From NCBI RefSeq assembly GCF_007991275.1, contig NZ_BJYA01000001.1, positions 124,001-188,000 of the forward strand: 64,000 nt of DNA, read 5' to 3'. Positions 47,784 to 56,240 of this stretch are shown piece by piece (the first letter of the stretch is position 1; each line of letters opens with the position of its first letter). The notes under the pieces are model-generated. The model made no database searches, was not told the DNA's origin, and saw only the letters and a list, made by a program, of their open reading frames with translations. This DNA comes from Alkalibacillus haloalkaliphilus. Its GTDB lineage: Bacteria; Bacillota; Bacilli; Bacillales; Alkalibacillaceae. Both the position numbers and the translations under genes were made by a program.

Positions 47784-48596
47784 ATGAAAAAAGTTTTTGT
47801 ACTAGCTGGTTCAGATACGAGCGGTGGCGCTGGTATTCAAGCTGACTTGAAGACTTATCAAGAATTAGGCGTTTACGGAATGACAGCTTTAACAACAATT
47901 GTTGCTCAAAACCCTACCAACAGTTGGGCTCACGATGTTTATCCTATGGAGATTAACACGGTAAAAGCACAAGTTTCAACTATTCTGGATGGTATTGGCG
48001 TGGATATTATGAAAACAGGCATGTTGCCAACGACAGAAATTATTCAACTTGCCGCTGACACGATTGAAAAGTATAACTTAGATGCTGTTGTTGACCCTGT
48101 TTTAGCTTGTAAAGGCCAAGATGAACCTTTATATCCTGAAAATGCGAAAGCTTTACGCGAACTTCTCGTTCCGAAAGCACTTATTACAACACCTAACTTA
48201 TTTGAAGCAGGTCAGCTAGCTGAAATGGAGAACATTACAACAGTTGATGAAATGAAAGAAGCTGCTAAGCGAATTTACGACTTAGGTGCAAAAAATGTCA
48301 TCGTTAAAGGTGGCTCTGAAGTCGAAGGTAATAAGGCGATTGACGTGTTTTATAACGGTGGTGACATGATCACAATCGAAAATGACGTCATCGATACACC
48401 TTATAATCACGGCGCTGGCTGTACATTCGCATCAGCTGTCACAGCATCGATTGTAAAAGGTCAATCACCTGAAGAGGCTGTACGATTTGCAAAGCAATTC
48501 ATTACGAATGCGATCGAACAATCTTGGAAATTGAATGAATATGTTGGTCCGGTTAACCAATTTGCTAACCGTGATGCAACAACATTACAGCGATAA
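47784..48596 (+). CDS. pdxK: Pyridoxine/pyridoxal kinase (Bacillus PdxK, ThiD-like)
   Basis: This 270-aa ribokinase-fold kinase phosphorylates B6 vitamers for the PLP salvage pathway. It matches the B. subtilis PdxK group: AGSDTSGGAGIQADLKTYQE near residue 8, YGMTALTTIVA, MKTGMLPT, and the anion-hole motif TPYNHGAGCTFASAV near 208 with the catalytic aspartate position replaced by H-G-A-G-C as in this clade. The ribosome-binding site is GTGAGGT. It ends before a hairpin at 48694. Many genes in the window encode PLP enzymes. Confidence 0.88.
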   Translation: MKKVFVLAGSDTSGGAGIQADLKTYQELGVYGMTALTTIVAQNPTNSWAHDVYPMEINTVKAQVSTILDGIGVDIMKTGMLPTTEIIQLAADTIEKYNLDAVVDPVLACKGQDEPLYPENAKALRELLVPKALITTPNLFEAGQLAEMENITTVDEMKEAAKRIYDLGAKNVIVKGGSEVEGNKAIDVFYNGGDMITIENDVIDTPYNHGAGCTFASAVTASIVKGQSPEEAVRFAKQFITNAIEQSWKLNEYVGPVNQFANRDATTLQR

Positions 48597-48693
48597 GCGT
48601 GTTATAGGCTCTTATTTTCTCCACCTCGTCCGTTTGACCCTATTTTCCGCGAGAGAGGAAATATTCCCACACGAAGACTATATAATTGCAGCA

Positions 48694-48727
48694 AGAAAGT
48701 CCATTTCATATGGGCTTTCTTTTTTTG
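48694..48727 (+). terminator. Terminator downstream of pdxK
   Basis: AGAAAGTCC, a 9-nt loop and GGGCTTTCT are followed by TTTTTTT. Confidence 0.8.
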
Positions 48728-48749
48728 TGTACAAATAGGCTCTCACTTT

Positions 48750-48805
48750 TTGCCTTTCAAACATAAGCTATGGTATAATCTTTTTAATCCCTACTAAACA
48801 GGTAG
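48750..48805 (+). promoter_or_regulatory. Promoter and operator-like repeat of the yrrT-luxS-mccAB operon
   Basis: TTGCCT (48750-48755), an 18-bp spacer and TATAAT (48774-48779) form a SigmaA promoter. An inverted repeat, CCTAC/GTAGG, at 48789-48805 covers the likely start point. In B. subtilis the related operon is repressed by CymR; I do not see a convincing CymR box, so the binding protein is open. Confidence 0.65.
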
Positions 48806-48833
48806 GTTAAATAAACAATAAGAGGTGGACGAC

Positions 48834-49469
48834 ATGGGTCGTGAGTTTATGCATATATTTGATGAGTGGGCAGATTCATATGAAACGACCGTACAAGGTA
48901 GAGATGAGCAATATAAAGCTGTCTTCGAACATTACGACGACATTCTTGAAGAAGTCGCTAAAAGAACAAACGGCATAACAATAGAATTCGGCATTGGCAC
49001 TGGCAATCTAACAGAAAAAGTTTTACAAAAAGGCGTTGAATTAGTTGCTGTAGAACCGAATAAAAGTATGCGTCTCGTTGCTGAAAAACGGTTCCCCTAC
49101 CTCACCATTCACGATGGTGACTTTTTAAGTTTCCCAAAGCTAGGGAAGGTGGATTCAATTATTAGCTCTTATGCTTTTCATCACTTAACAGACGAGGAAA
49201 AAAAGCGAGCATTTGAGCTTTATTATTCGCTATTAAGTGAGTCTGGCGAGATCGTTTTCGCTGATACGATGTTTGTTAATGAGCAAGCGCATGAAGAAAT
49301 GATTACTACGGCAAAGGCGAAGCAGTTTTTTGACCTTGCTGAAGACTTAAACCGAGAATATTATACGACAGTACCTAACATGAAAAAGATTCTTCACGAA
49401 ACAGGTTATCAAGTTCAGTTCGAAAAGCTTAATGATTTCGTTTGGTTAACGCATGCTAAAAAGAGCTAA
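48834..49469 (+). CDS. yrrT: SAM-dependent methyltransferase YrrT
   Basis: This 211-aa class I methyltransferase matches the B. subtilis YrrT family: MGREFMHIFDEWADSYE at the start, SAM motif I TIEFGIGTGNLTEKV near residue 50, DGDFLSFP, SSYAFHHLTDEEKK and the C-terminal LNDFVWLTHAKK. The methyl acceptor is not established. The ATG at 48834 has AGGTGG 5 nt upstream; the in-frame GTG before it is part of that site. It leads the sulfur-recycling operon, as in B. subtilis. Confidence 0.88.
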   Translation: MGREFMHIFDEWADSYETTVQGRDEQYKAVFEHYDDILEEVAKRTNGITIEFGIGTGNLTEKVLQKGVELVAVEPNKSMRLVAEKRFPYLTIHDGDFLSFPKLGKVDSIISSYAFHHLTDEEKKRAFELYYSLLSESGEIVFADTMFVNEQAHEEMITTAKAKQFFDLAEDLNREYYTTVPNMKKILHETGYQVQFEKLNDFVWLTHAKKS

Positions 49470-49525
49470 TTGCGTTATCATATAAATAAATAGAATATTC
49501 AGTACTTTTTAGGAGGAGTTTTATT

Positions 49526-49999
49526 ATGACGGAAAAAATGAACGTTGAAAGTTTTAATTTAGACCATACGAAAGTAAGAGCGCCATATGTACGTCTAGTT
49601 GGCATTACAGAAGGGAAAAACGGGGACAAAATTCATAAGTATGACATTCGCTTTAAACAACCGAATAAAGCGCATATGGAAATGGATGCTCTACACTCAA
49701 TCGAACACTTAATGGCAGAGAAAAGCCGTAATCATTTAGACAATGTTATTGATATTGGGCCAATGGGGTGCCAAACAGGATTTTACTTAGCCGTTTTAAA
49801 CCATGATGACTACGATGAAATTTTAAAGGCGTTAGAAAAAACGTTCCAAGATGTGTTAGAGGCTGATGAAGTGCCTGCTTGTAATGAAGTCCAGTGCGGT
49901 TGGGCTGCAAACCATAGTTTAGAAGGTGCTAAACAGCTTGCACAAGAGATTTTAGACCGTAAAGACGAATGGAAAGATGTGTTTGGAGAGGAAGCCTAA
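49526..49999 (+). CDS. luxS: S-ribosylhomocysteine lyase LuxS
   Basis: This 157-aa iron-dependent lyase splits S-ribosylhomocysteine into homocysteine and the AI-2 precursor. Metal ligands HSIEH at about residues 57-61 and a cysteine in [13 protein letters not shown] near 123-130 are intact, as is the catalytic cysteine in [18 protein letters not shown] precedes the ATG. It occupies the place where B. subtilis has mtnN in the yrrT-mtnN-mccA-mccB operon, directly feeding homocysteine to mccA. Confidence 0.95.
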   Translation: MTEKMNVESFNLDHTKVRAPYVRLVGITEGKNGDKIHKYDIRFKQPNKAHMEMDALHSIEHLMAEKSRNHLDNVIDIGPMGCQTGFYLAVLNHDDYDEILKALEKTFQDVLEADEVPACNEVQCGWAANHSLEGAKQLAQEILDRKDEWKDVFGEEA

Positions 50000-50000
50000 T

Positions 50001-50927
50001 ATGAATTACGTCAGTCGCGTGCAAGACTTAGTCGGGAACACGCCTTTAATTGAATTAACAAACGTTCACATTCCGAATCAATGCCGGCTATTTGCGAAAT
50101 TAGAATTTATGAACCCTGGCGGTAGTGTGAAAGACCGTCTAGGGTTAGAGCTTTTAGACGATGCTTTAAATCGTCGTGTACTGAAGCCTGGCGGGACGAT
50201 TATTGAGCCTACTGCTGGAAACACTGGGATCGGCCTAGCACTAGCTGCAATTAACGAAGGATTTAATGTCATCTTTGTCGTTCCGCAAAAATTCAGCCTA
50301 GAGAAGCAAACGTTAATGCGAGCACTAGGCGCAACCGTTATTAATACACCAACTGAATTAGGAATGAAAGGCGCGATTGAAAAGGCTGATGAGTTAGTTG
50401 CTGAGACAGATGACGCTTTCTCCCCTGCTCAATTCGCCAATCCAGCGAATCCAAATACGTATTACAAAACGTTAGGTCCAGAGCTTTACCGTGACCTTGA
50501 TGGGCGAATTGACGTGTTTGTAGCCGGAGCTGGTACGGGTGGTACTTTTCAAGGAACAGCAAAATACTTAAAAGAACAAAACGAGTCGATTAAAACCGTG
50601 ATTGTTGAACCAGAAGGATCGATTTTAAATGGTGGTGAACCAGGACCTCATGCGACAGAAGGAATCGGTATGGAATTTATCCCCGATTATATGGAAGAAC
50701 GTCTTTTTGATGCTGTTCATACGATTACAGATGAGGTCGCTTTTAATCGCATGAAAGAGATCGCTATTAAAGAAGGACTGCTCGTGGCAAGCTCTTCTGG
50801 CGCTGCTTTTCAAGCGGCCATTCAAGAAGCTGAGGTGGCTGAAGAAGGAAGCCATATTGTCACTGTATTTCCTGACAGTAGCGAACGATACTTAAGTCAA
50901 AATATTTATGAAGGATGGGAATCATAA
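50001..50927 (+). CDS. mccA: Cystathionine beta-synthase MccA
   Basis: This 308-aa PLP enzyme joins homocysteine with activated serine to cystathionine, the first step of reverse transsulfuration. Motifs are GNTPLIELTNV, the PLP lysine in NPGGSVKDRLGLELL near residue 42, TAGNTGIGLALA and GAGTGGTFQGTAKYL. It lacks the C-terminal regulatory domain of eukaryotic enzymes. The start at 50001 lies one base after the luxS stop, with AGGAA upstream. Position and partner distinguish it from cysK at 40033. Confidence 0.9.
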   Translation: MNYVSRVQDLVGNTPLIELTNVHIPNQCRLFAKLEFMNPGGSVKDRLGLELLDDALNRRVLKPGGTIIEPTAGNTGIGLALAAINEGFNVIFVVPQKFSLEKQTLMRALGATVINTPTELGMKGAIEKADELVAETDDAFSPAQFANPANPNTYYKTLGPELYRDLDGRIDVFVAGAGTGGTFQGTAKYLKEQNESIKTVIVEPEGSILNGGEPGPHATEGIGMEFIPDYMEERLFDAVHTITDEVAFNRMKEIAIKEGLLVASSSGAAFQAAIQEAEVAEEGSHIVTVFPDSSERYLSQNIYEGWES

Positions 50928-52060
50928 TGCGTAAAAAAACACAGCTCATTCATGGTGGCATTTTCGGTGACAAAGAAACGGGTGCTGTTTCTACACCGAT
51001 CTACCAAGTGAGCACATATCAACAAGAAGCACCTGGACAGCATTCCGGGTATGAATATTCACGTACAGGTAACCCGACACGTCACGCTTTAGAAGAACTC
51101 ATCAAAGATATTGAAGGCGGCACACGTGGTTTTGCCTTTGGGTCAGGAATGGCTGCGATTACGTCAACAATGATGCTTTTAAATAGTGGCGATCACGTTA
51201 TTTTTACTGATGACGTCTACGGCGGTACGTATCGTGTTATGACAAACGTGATGAACCGATTAGGGATCGATTCAACGTTTGTAGATACGAGTGATCTAAG
51301 TCAAATTGAAGGTGCGATGCAAGATAATACGAAAGCTATTTTTATCGAAACACCAACTAATCCACTACTTAAAGTGACTGATTTAGAAGTTGTTTCTGAT
51401 TTCGCTAAAGAACGTGGACTTCTAACAATCGTTGATAACACGTTTACAACACCGTATTTCCAAAATCCAATTAAACACGGAGCAGACATCGTACTTCATA
51501 GTGCAACGAAATATTTAGGTGGGCATAGTGATGTTGTTGCTGGCTTAGTTGTCGTGAATGATGATCAGCTTGGCGAAGATTTACACTACATTCAAAACTC
51601 TTCAGGTGCCATTTTAGGGCCACATGATTCATGGTTACTGATGCGCGGAATTAAAACGTTAGGCATTCGCATGGAAGAGCATGAAGTGAATACTCAAGCG
51701 GTAATCGAATTCTTAAAAGACCATCCGATTGTTGAAAAGATTTATTACCCTGGCTTAGAGGATCATTCAGGCTATGAAGTTGCGCAGAAGCAATGCACAG
51801 GCTTTGGTGCGATGCTTTCTTTTGATGTTGGGTCAGAAGAAAAAGCAAATGAACTGTTAAGCAAAGTGCGCTACTTTACTTTAGCCGAAAGCTTAGGCGC
51901 TGTTGAAAGCTTAATTTCAGTGCCAGCTAAAATGACTCACGCGTCAATTCCTCGTGAGCGTCGTCTTGAACTTGGTATTACTGACGGGTTGATTCGTGTT
52001 TCTGTAGGTATTGAGGATAAAGAAGACTTAATTGATGATTTAAAAAATGCATTAGGATAA
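50927..52060 (+). CDS. mccB: Cystathionine gamma-lyase / homocysteine gamma-lyase MccB
   Basis: This 377-aa PLP enzyme cleaves cystathionine to cysteine, 2-oxobutyrate and ammonia. The PLP lysine is in LHSATKYLGGHSDVVAG near residue 196; YEYSRTGNPTRHALE and FTDDVYGGTYRVM are typical of gamma-lyases. Its ATG overlaps the mccA stop by one base (TAATG). It completes the methionine-to-cysteine pathway in this operon. Confidence 0.9.
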   Translation: MRKKTQLIHGGIFGDKETGAVSTPIYQVSTYQQEAPGQHSGYEYSRTGNPTRHALEELIKDIEGGTRGFAFGSGMAAITSTMMLLNSGDHVIFTDDVYGGTYRVMTNVMNRLGIDSTFVDTSDLSQIEGAMQDNTKAIFIETPTNPLLKVTDLEVVSDFAKERGLLTIVDNTFTTPYFQNPIKHGADIVLHSATKYLGGHSDVVAGLVVVNDDQLGEDLHYIQNSSGAILGPHDSWLLMRGIKTLGIRMEEHEVNTQAVIEFLKDHPIVEKIYYPGLEDHSGYEVAQKQCTGFGAMLSFDVGSEEKANELLSKVRYFTLAESLGAVESLISVPAKMTHASIPRERRLELGITDGLIRVSVGIEDKEDLIDDLKNALG

Positions 52061-52068
52061 TGCTGATT

Positions 52069-52098
52069 GGCTCCACTTTTTGGTGGGGTCTTTTTTGT
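52069..52098 (+). terminator. Terminator of the yrrT-luxS-mccAB operon
   Basis: GGCTCCAC, loop TTTTT and GGTGGGGTC are followed by TTTTTTG. Confidence 0.8.
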
Positions 52099-52169
52099 TT
52101 CAATTGTGCATAAACAAGCTTAAATAATCCAACCTAAAACTGTAGAACAGACTACAAGGAGGATTTTTT

Positions 52170-52784
52170 ATGCAACAGCAACAAAACCCAAACAGCCAAA
52201 TGAAACAATCTGAATCATTACCAAAAGATAAAAGCCATGGTGCACATGCTATTTTTGACGCACATGAAGCAATCTCAACTGTAATTGGTGCGATGGAGCA
52301 CTATAAAATGTATGAAACAAATATTCAATGTCAGCAATTACAAGGGATTTTAACGAACCAATATAACTATTTAAGCCAAACGTATAACACGATGGTTGAT
52401 GCGTATCAATCTGGTCAAAAACCAACGCAACCGACAACGTTATACAATATGGAAATCTCAAATGATGTCACGTATGGTATGCAACCGAGCCAACCGAAAC
52501 AACCAGAGCAAAATCCTCAGCAATTAAATGATCAATGTTATTCAAGCTTCATGCTAGGTCATTTAAAAGCTTGTGCTACAGGGGCAACAACAGCCGCTTT
52601 AGAGGCAACAAACCCTGTTATGCGTCGTGTTCTACAAGATAGCGTAGCCAACTTTTCTGAGATGGCTTACGAAATCTTCTTATATCAAAACGATAAGAGC
52701 TATTACCAAGTACCGCAATTCGACGATCAAACGATGACTCAGCTATTAAATAGCTACGCACCAATGACTCAACAACAGCACTAA
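52170..52784 (+). CDS. CotF-family spore coat protein
   Basis: This 204-aa protein of the coat F family shows that the organism sporulates. The helical, ferritin-like core (about residues 25-195) includes IFDAHEAISTVIGAMEHYKM and SSFMLGHLKACATGATTAAL, followed by NPVMRRVLQDSVANFSEMAY. Glutamine-rich ends and a Q/P-rich insert near residue 110 look flexible. AAGGAGG lies 7 nt before the ATG. It is a single gene, followed 3 bp after its stop by repeat array D. Confidence 0.85.
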   Translation: MQQQQNPNSQMKQSESLPKDKSHGAHAIFDAHEAISTVIGAMEHYKMYETNIQCQQLQGILTNQYNYLSQTYNTMVDAYQSGQKPTQPTTLYNMEISNDVTYGMQPSQPKQPEQNPQQLNDQCYSSFMLGHLKACATGATTAALEATNPVMRRVLQDSVANFSEMAYEIFLYQNDKSYYQVPQFDDQTMTQLLNSYAPMTQQQH

Positions 52785-52787
52785 CCA

Positions 52788-52932
52788 TTAGGCGAACGCT
52801 TGATTATTCAGGCGTTCGCTTAAATTTTTAAAATTTCGCCGGATTATGCGGGCGTTTCGCCGGAAAAATGAGATTTTCGCCGGATTATTGAAAATTTCGC
52901 CGGAAAAATTTAAAAATCGCCAATAATCCATA
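52788..52932. repeat. Array D: hairpin module plus 20-bp-period TTTCGCCGGA repeats
   Basis: A 36-nt module with arms TTAGGCGAACGC (52788-52799) and GCGTTCGCTTAA (52812-52823) and a 12-nt loop has the same geometry as array A. It is followed by units beginning TTTCGCCGGA at 20-21-nt spacing (four clear copies) and a final ATCGCC. It starts 3 bp after the cotF stop codon. Confidence 0.82.
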
Positions 52933-52960
52933 TTTTTCCACTCACTAACCATAAAGAAAA

Positions 52961-52994
52961 CCGCCAGATCGGAGTGTCCAACCTGGCGATTGCC
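52961..52994 (-). terminator. Terminator of the sodium channel gene
   Basis: On the minus strand CGCCAGGTTGGAC pairs with the later TCCGATCTGGCG and is followed by GTTTTCTTT. The stem is imperfect and the tail moderate. Confidence 0.6.
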
Positions 52995-53792
52995 TTATTT
53001 TTCTTTAACGGCATCTTTCAAATCTTTAATTTCTTGCCTTAGTAAATACACTTCTTCTTGAAGATCATCGCCTTCAGGAAGTTCATCATTTTCCATCTTT
53101 TCAATCTTTTCAAAGTTATTGACGATTACACCGACGAATAAGTTCAGTACGATGAAAACGCCTGATAAGATGAACGTGACGAAATAAATCCACGACCACC
53201 AGAACTCTTCTTGGATCGGTCGCATAATATTACTCGCCCATGATTCGAGCGTAATAATCTGGAATAAGCTTAATAATGTTAATTGTAAATTGCCAAAATA
53301 CTCTGGTGCGACATCTCTAAATAAGAATGTCCCCATAACACTAAAGACGTAAAACATAATACTCAATAAAATTAAGATTGTCCCAAGTGATGGTAGTGTC
53401 ATAATTAGCGCGTTTACGATTTTCTTAAGTGATGGAATCATCGAAATCGTACGGAATACACGTATGACACGTAAAATACGTAGCACGGTTACAAACGGTG
53501 ATCCCATAAAAATAAAGCTACTTGCTACAATTAAAAAGTCAAAAACGTTCCAACCATCTTTAAAGAAGTTGGTCGTTGGCCTAGCTGCTATTAACTTTAT
53601 AACAATTTCTAACGCAAAAATCGTTAAAATAATTGTATCTATTCGTAAAAACCAGTTACCGTAAGTATCATATAAACCACGGTAACTTTCCAAACCGACG
53701 ATGATCGCATTAAGGACAATCAACGTTATAATGGTCGGTTGAAAGGCTCTATGCTCAACAATTTGCGAACTCCACTGACGCAGTTGATTCAT
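52995..53792 (-). CDS. Voltage-gated sodium channel (NaChBac type)
   Basis: This 265-aa single-domain ion channel has six membrane helices. The S4 voltage sensor FVTVLRILRVIRVFRTI carries arginines every third residue, and the selectivity filter TLESWAS is identical to the core of NaChBac. The C-terminal 40 residues (EEVYLLRQEIKDLKDAVKEK) form the tetramerising coiled coil. In alkaliphilic bacilli such channels support sodium re-entry for motility and pH homeostasis; that role is inferred here. It is monocistronic. Confidence 0.92.
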   Translation of the reverse strand: MNQLRQWSSQIVEHRAFQPTIITLIVLNAIIVGLESYRGLYDTYGNWFLRIDTIILTIFALEIVIKLIAARPTTNFFKDGWNVFDFLIVASSFIFMGSPFVTVLRILRVIRVFRTISMIPSLKKIVNALIMTLPSLGTILILLSIMFYVFSVMGTFLFRDVAPEYFGNLQLTLLSLFQIITLESWASNIMRPIQEEFWWSWIYFVTFILSGVFIVLNLFVGVIVNNFEKIEKMENDELPEGDDLQEEVYLLRQEIKDLKDAVKEK

Positions 53793-53977
53793 GTCTGCTC
53801 CCCCATTTTTCTCTCTAAATCTTACACCCTATAAATTCTATCATAAATTAAAAGCAAATGGGGACTACACACACTGAACTGTTTTGTTCATATAAAAAAC
53901 CTTTCTACATGGCAAATAAGTTACACTCGTGTTAAAATATGAACTGAACAATTATTAATTAAAACCACACACCTTTA

Positions 53978-54092
53978 GTTTTCTAGGGTTCCGCGACTAC
54001 TGTCGGTCAGGTCCGAGAGAAAACACACAGCAAGTGCTGTGACACGGAGGGACAAAAGCCCGGGAGATGTTCATTCATCTTCTGGGCTTTTT
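53978..54092 (+). ncRNA. Guanidine-I (ykkC) riboswitch with expression platform
   Basis: Conserved aptamer words are in order: CTAGGGTTCCGC (53983 on), ACTGTCGGTCAGGTCCGAGA, AAACACACAGC, GCTGTGACACGGAGGGACA and AAAGCCCGGGAGAT. The last pairs with CATCTTCTGGGCTTT, followed by TTT, to form a terminator (54055-54093); guanidine binding should prevent it. Two SMR genes follow, the classic guanidinium exporter arrangement. Confidence 0.95.
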
Positions 54093-54120
54093 TCTTGGTT
54101 TAATATAGGAGGTTCCCAAC

Positions 54121-54450
54121 ATGAATTCTCATTGGTATAAAGTTTTTCTTGGTGCTTTTTTTGAAGTGTTTTGGGTAGTTGGTTTAAGTCATGCCTATAA
54201 TTGGATCACGTGGACAGGAACAGTCGTCGCGATCTTCTTAAGCTTTTTCTTCTTAGTGTTAGCAGCGCAAAAATTACCCGTAGGAACGGTTTATGCGGTG
54301 TTTGCAGGTCTTGGAACTTCTGGAACGGTCGTTGTCGACATCGTCTTCTTCAACGAACCATTCATGATTCTCAAAGTCGTATTAATTTCGCTTCTTTTAC
54401 TCGGAATTATCGGGCTTAAGTATGTAACAGAAGAAGGAAGTGATGCTTAA
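54121..54450 (+). CDS. SMR guanidinium exporter subunit (YkkC-like)
   Basis: This 109-aa four-helix small multidrug resistance protein keeps the membrane glutamate near the N terminus (GAFFEVFWVVGLSHAY) essential for proton-coupled export, and the glycine-rich VFAGLGTSGTVVVDIVFF in helix 3. With the next gene it forms a heterodimer; family members under this riboswitch export guanidinium. AGGAGG lies 9 nt before the ATG. It is the first gene after the guanidine-I riboswitch. Confidence 0.9.
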   Translation: MNSHWYKVFLGAFFEVFWVVGLSHAYNWITWTGTVVAIFLSFFFLVLAAQKLPVGTVYAVFAGLGTSGTVVVDIVFFNEPFMILKVVLISLLLLGIIGLKYVTEEGSDA

Positions 54451-54764
54451 TGTATTGGACAGCTTTGTTAGTAGCAGGATTGTTCGAAATGCTCGGTGTT
54501 TTAGGAATTAACTTTATTAACAAATATAAAAATTGGAAGTCTATTGCGTTTATGATTATTATGTTTTCGATTAGCTTTGTATTGCTTTCTTATTCCATGA
54601 ATGAAATTACGATGAGTGTCGCTTATGCAATCTGGACTGGAATAGGTGCTGCAGGAAGTGCGATTATGGGGATCATCTTTTTCAAAGAACCTGCCACAAG
54701 ACTTCGAATATTGTTTATTTTTTGCATTATCTCGGCTACAATTGGATTGAAGTTAATTACTTAA
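54450..54764 (+). CDS. SMR guanidinium exporter subunit (YkkD-like)
   Basis: This 104-aa second SMR subunit has the conserved glutamate in AGLFEMLGVLGINFI and the helix 3 motif AIWTGIGAAGSAIMGIIFFK. Its start overlaps the stop of the partner gene by one base (TAATG), which ensures equal synthesis of both subunits. Antiparallel heterodimers of this type are known in B. subtilis YkkCD. Confidence 0.9.
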   Translation: MYWTALLVAGLFEMLGVLGINFINKYKNWKSIAFMIIMFSISFVLLSYSMNEITMSVAYAIWTGIGAAGSAIMGIIFFKEPATRLRILFIFCIISATIGLKLIT

Positions 54765-54782
54765 GAAGGTGGCACAATCACA

Positions 54783-56000
54783 ATGCCTAAACAAATTTGG
54801 CTACTTATTTTAGCAATGGCGATTAATGTCACGGCCGCTTCATTTCTATGGCCGTTAAATATGATTTATATGCACTATGAATTAGGGACAACTTTAGCGT
54901 TTGCAGGTGTCATTTTATTTTTAAACCAAGGGGCTGCCATTATTGGTAACTTAGTTGGTGGCACGCTGTTTGATAAGCTTGGTGGTTATCGAACGATTCT
55001 TTTAGGTGGAGCTGTTACCATCGTCTCAGCGATCACGCTATCGATGTTCCATTCGCTTATTCCTTATGCTATATTACTTGTTTGTATCGGGTTCGGAACA
55101 GGCGTTGTCGTCCCAGCGATGTATGCTTTAGCAGCTTCTGTCTGGCCAGAAGGTGGTCGTCGCCCGTTTAACGCGATTTACGTCGCTCAAAATATCGGTG
55201 TCGCTGTCGGTACAGCAACTGGCGGACTTGTCGCATCGTATTCGTTCTCATATGCCTTTTTATCTAATGCGATTTTGTTCTCGGCCTTTTACTTCCTCGT
55301 CTTCTTCACGTTTAAACCGTTAGGGAAAAAGACCGACACGAGTAAATATTCAACTGTGGCCAGCCAAGGATTCAAAATTCATAATAGAAAGTCGTTTGTT
55401 GCTTTAATTATTTTAAGTATCGGCTTTTTCATCGCTTGGGTTGCTTACGTGCAGTGGCAATCGACAATCGCGACTTATACGATCGATCTCGGCATTCCCG
55501 TCGATCAATATACGTGGATTTGGGTTATTAACGGCTTACTCATTATTAGCGGTCAGCCTTTAATTAAAATCGTGACAAAATATATTACATCGCCGAAAGT
55601 GCAAATTTTACTCGGAAATACGATTTTTATTATTTCGTTTTCATATTTGCTTCAAGCTGAAACGTTTTTAGACTTTGCTACAGGAATGGTCATCTTAACA
55701 CTCGGTGAAATGCTCGTCTGGCCAGCAGTTCCAACTATTGCAGCCAGTCTTGCCCCTAAAGGACGAGAAGGGTTTTATCAAGGGATCATTAATAGCGTTG
55801 GAACTGGTGGACGAATGGTCGGGCCGTTGTTCGGTGGGTTGATTGCCGACCACTTCCCGATGGTGACTTTATTCGGTCTATTAATTATTCTATTAATCGT
55901 TCCCTACGCTTCAATCTTTGTCTTAGGTAAGTTGCAAAGGCGGATTGAGGACGAACAGGAGCAATACGACGAAGAACTAAAAGAAGCTAGCGGAAATTAA
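54783..56000 (+). CDS. MFS transporter downstream of the guanidine exporter genes
   Basis: This 405-aa protein has about 12 helices. The A-motif GGTLFDKLGGYRTILLGG lies at residues 58-75, and FIAWVAYVQWQSTIATY near 215 is typical of one Bacillus MFS exporter group (YttB-like). AAGGTGG lies 10 nt before the ATG, and no terminator separates it from the SMR pair 18 bp upstream, so it should belong to the guanidine regulon. Its substrate is unknown; a guanidine derivative is a speculative possibility. Confidence 0.8.
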   Translation: MPKQIWLLILAMAINVTAASFLWPLNMIYMHYELGTTLAFAGVILFLNQGAAIIGNLVGGTLFDKLGGYRTILLGGAVTIVSAITLSMFHSLIPYAILLVCIGFGTGVVVPAMYALAASVWPEGGRRPFNAIYVAQNIGVAVGTATGGLVASYSFSYAFLSNAILFSAFYFLVFFTFKPLGKKTDTSKYSTVASQGFKIHNRKSFVALIILSIGFFIAWVAYVQWQSTIATYTIDLGIPVDQYTWIWVINGLLIISGQPLIKIVTKYITSPKVQILLGNTIFIISFSYLLQAETFLDFATGMVILTLGEMLVWPAVPTIAASLAPKGREGFYQGIINSVGTGGRMVGPLFGGLIADHFPMVTLFGLLIILLIVPYASIFVLGKLQRRIEDEQEQYDEELKEASGN

Positions 56001-56127
56001 CATTTTCTTAACCAAATATTCACAGTCCATTCACAGACATTTTTAGTAGTAAGTAGTATGATTAAATTGTAAGCAAGAGATTGCTTGTGTGAACCTTCCC
56101 TTAAATATTGAATATAGAACGTCCCTA

Positions 56128-56163
56128 ACCGTCTAACTAACCCCCTAGTTAGGCGGTTTTTCG
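56128..56163 (+). terminator. Terminator of the guanidine operon
   Basis: ACCGTCTAACTA and TAGTTAGGCGGT pair around ACCCCC and are followed by TTTTTCG. Confidence 0.8.
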
Positions 56164-56202
56164 TTCGACTTCGGTAAAAATCCGCTCTGATTCTAACCCC
56201 TA

Positions 56203-56240
56203 AAAAAACAGCCTACCTAGTAGTACTAGGCAGACTGTTG
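56203..56240 (-). terminator. Terminator of the queF operon
   Basis: On the minus strand CAGTCTGCCTAGT and ACTAGGTAGGCTG form an imperfect stem followed by TTTTTTT. The hairpin overlaps the stop codon at 56226. Confidence 0.75.
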
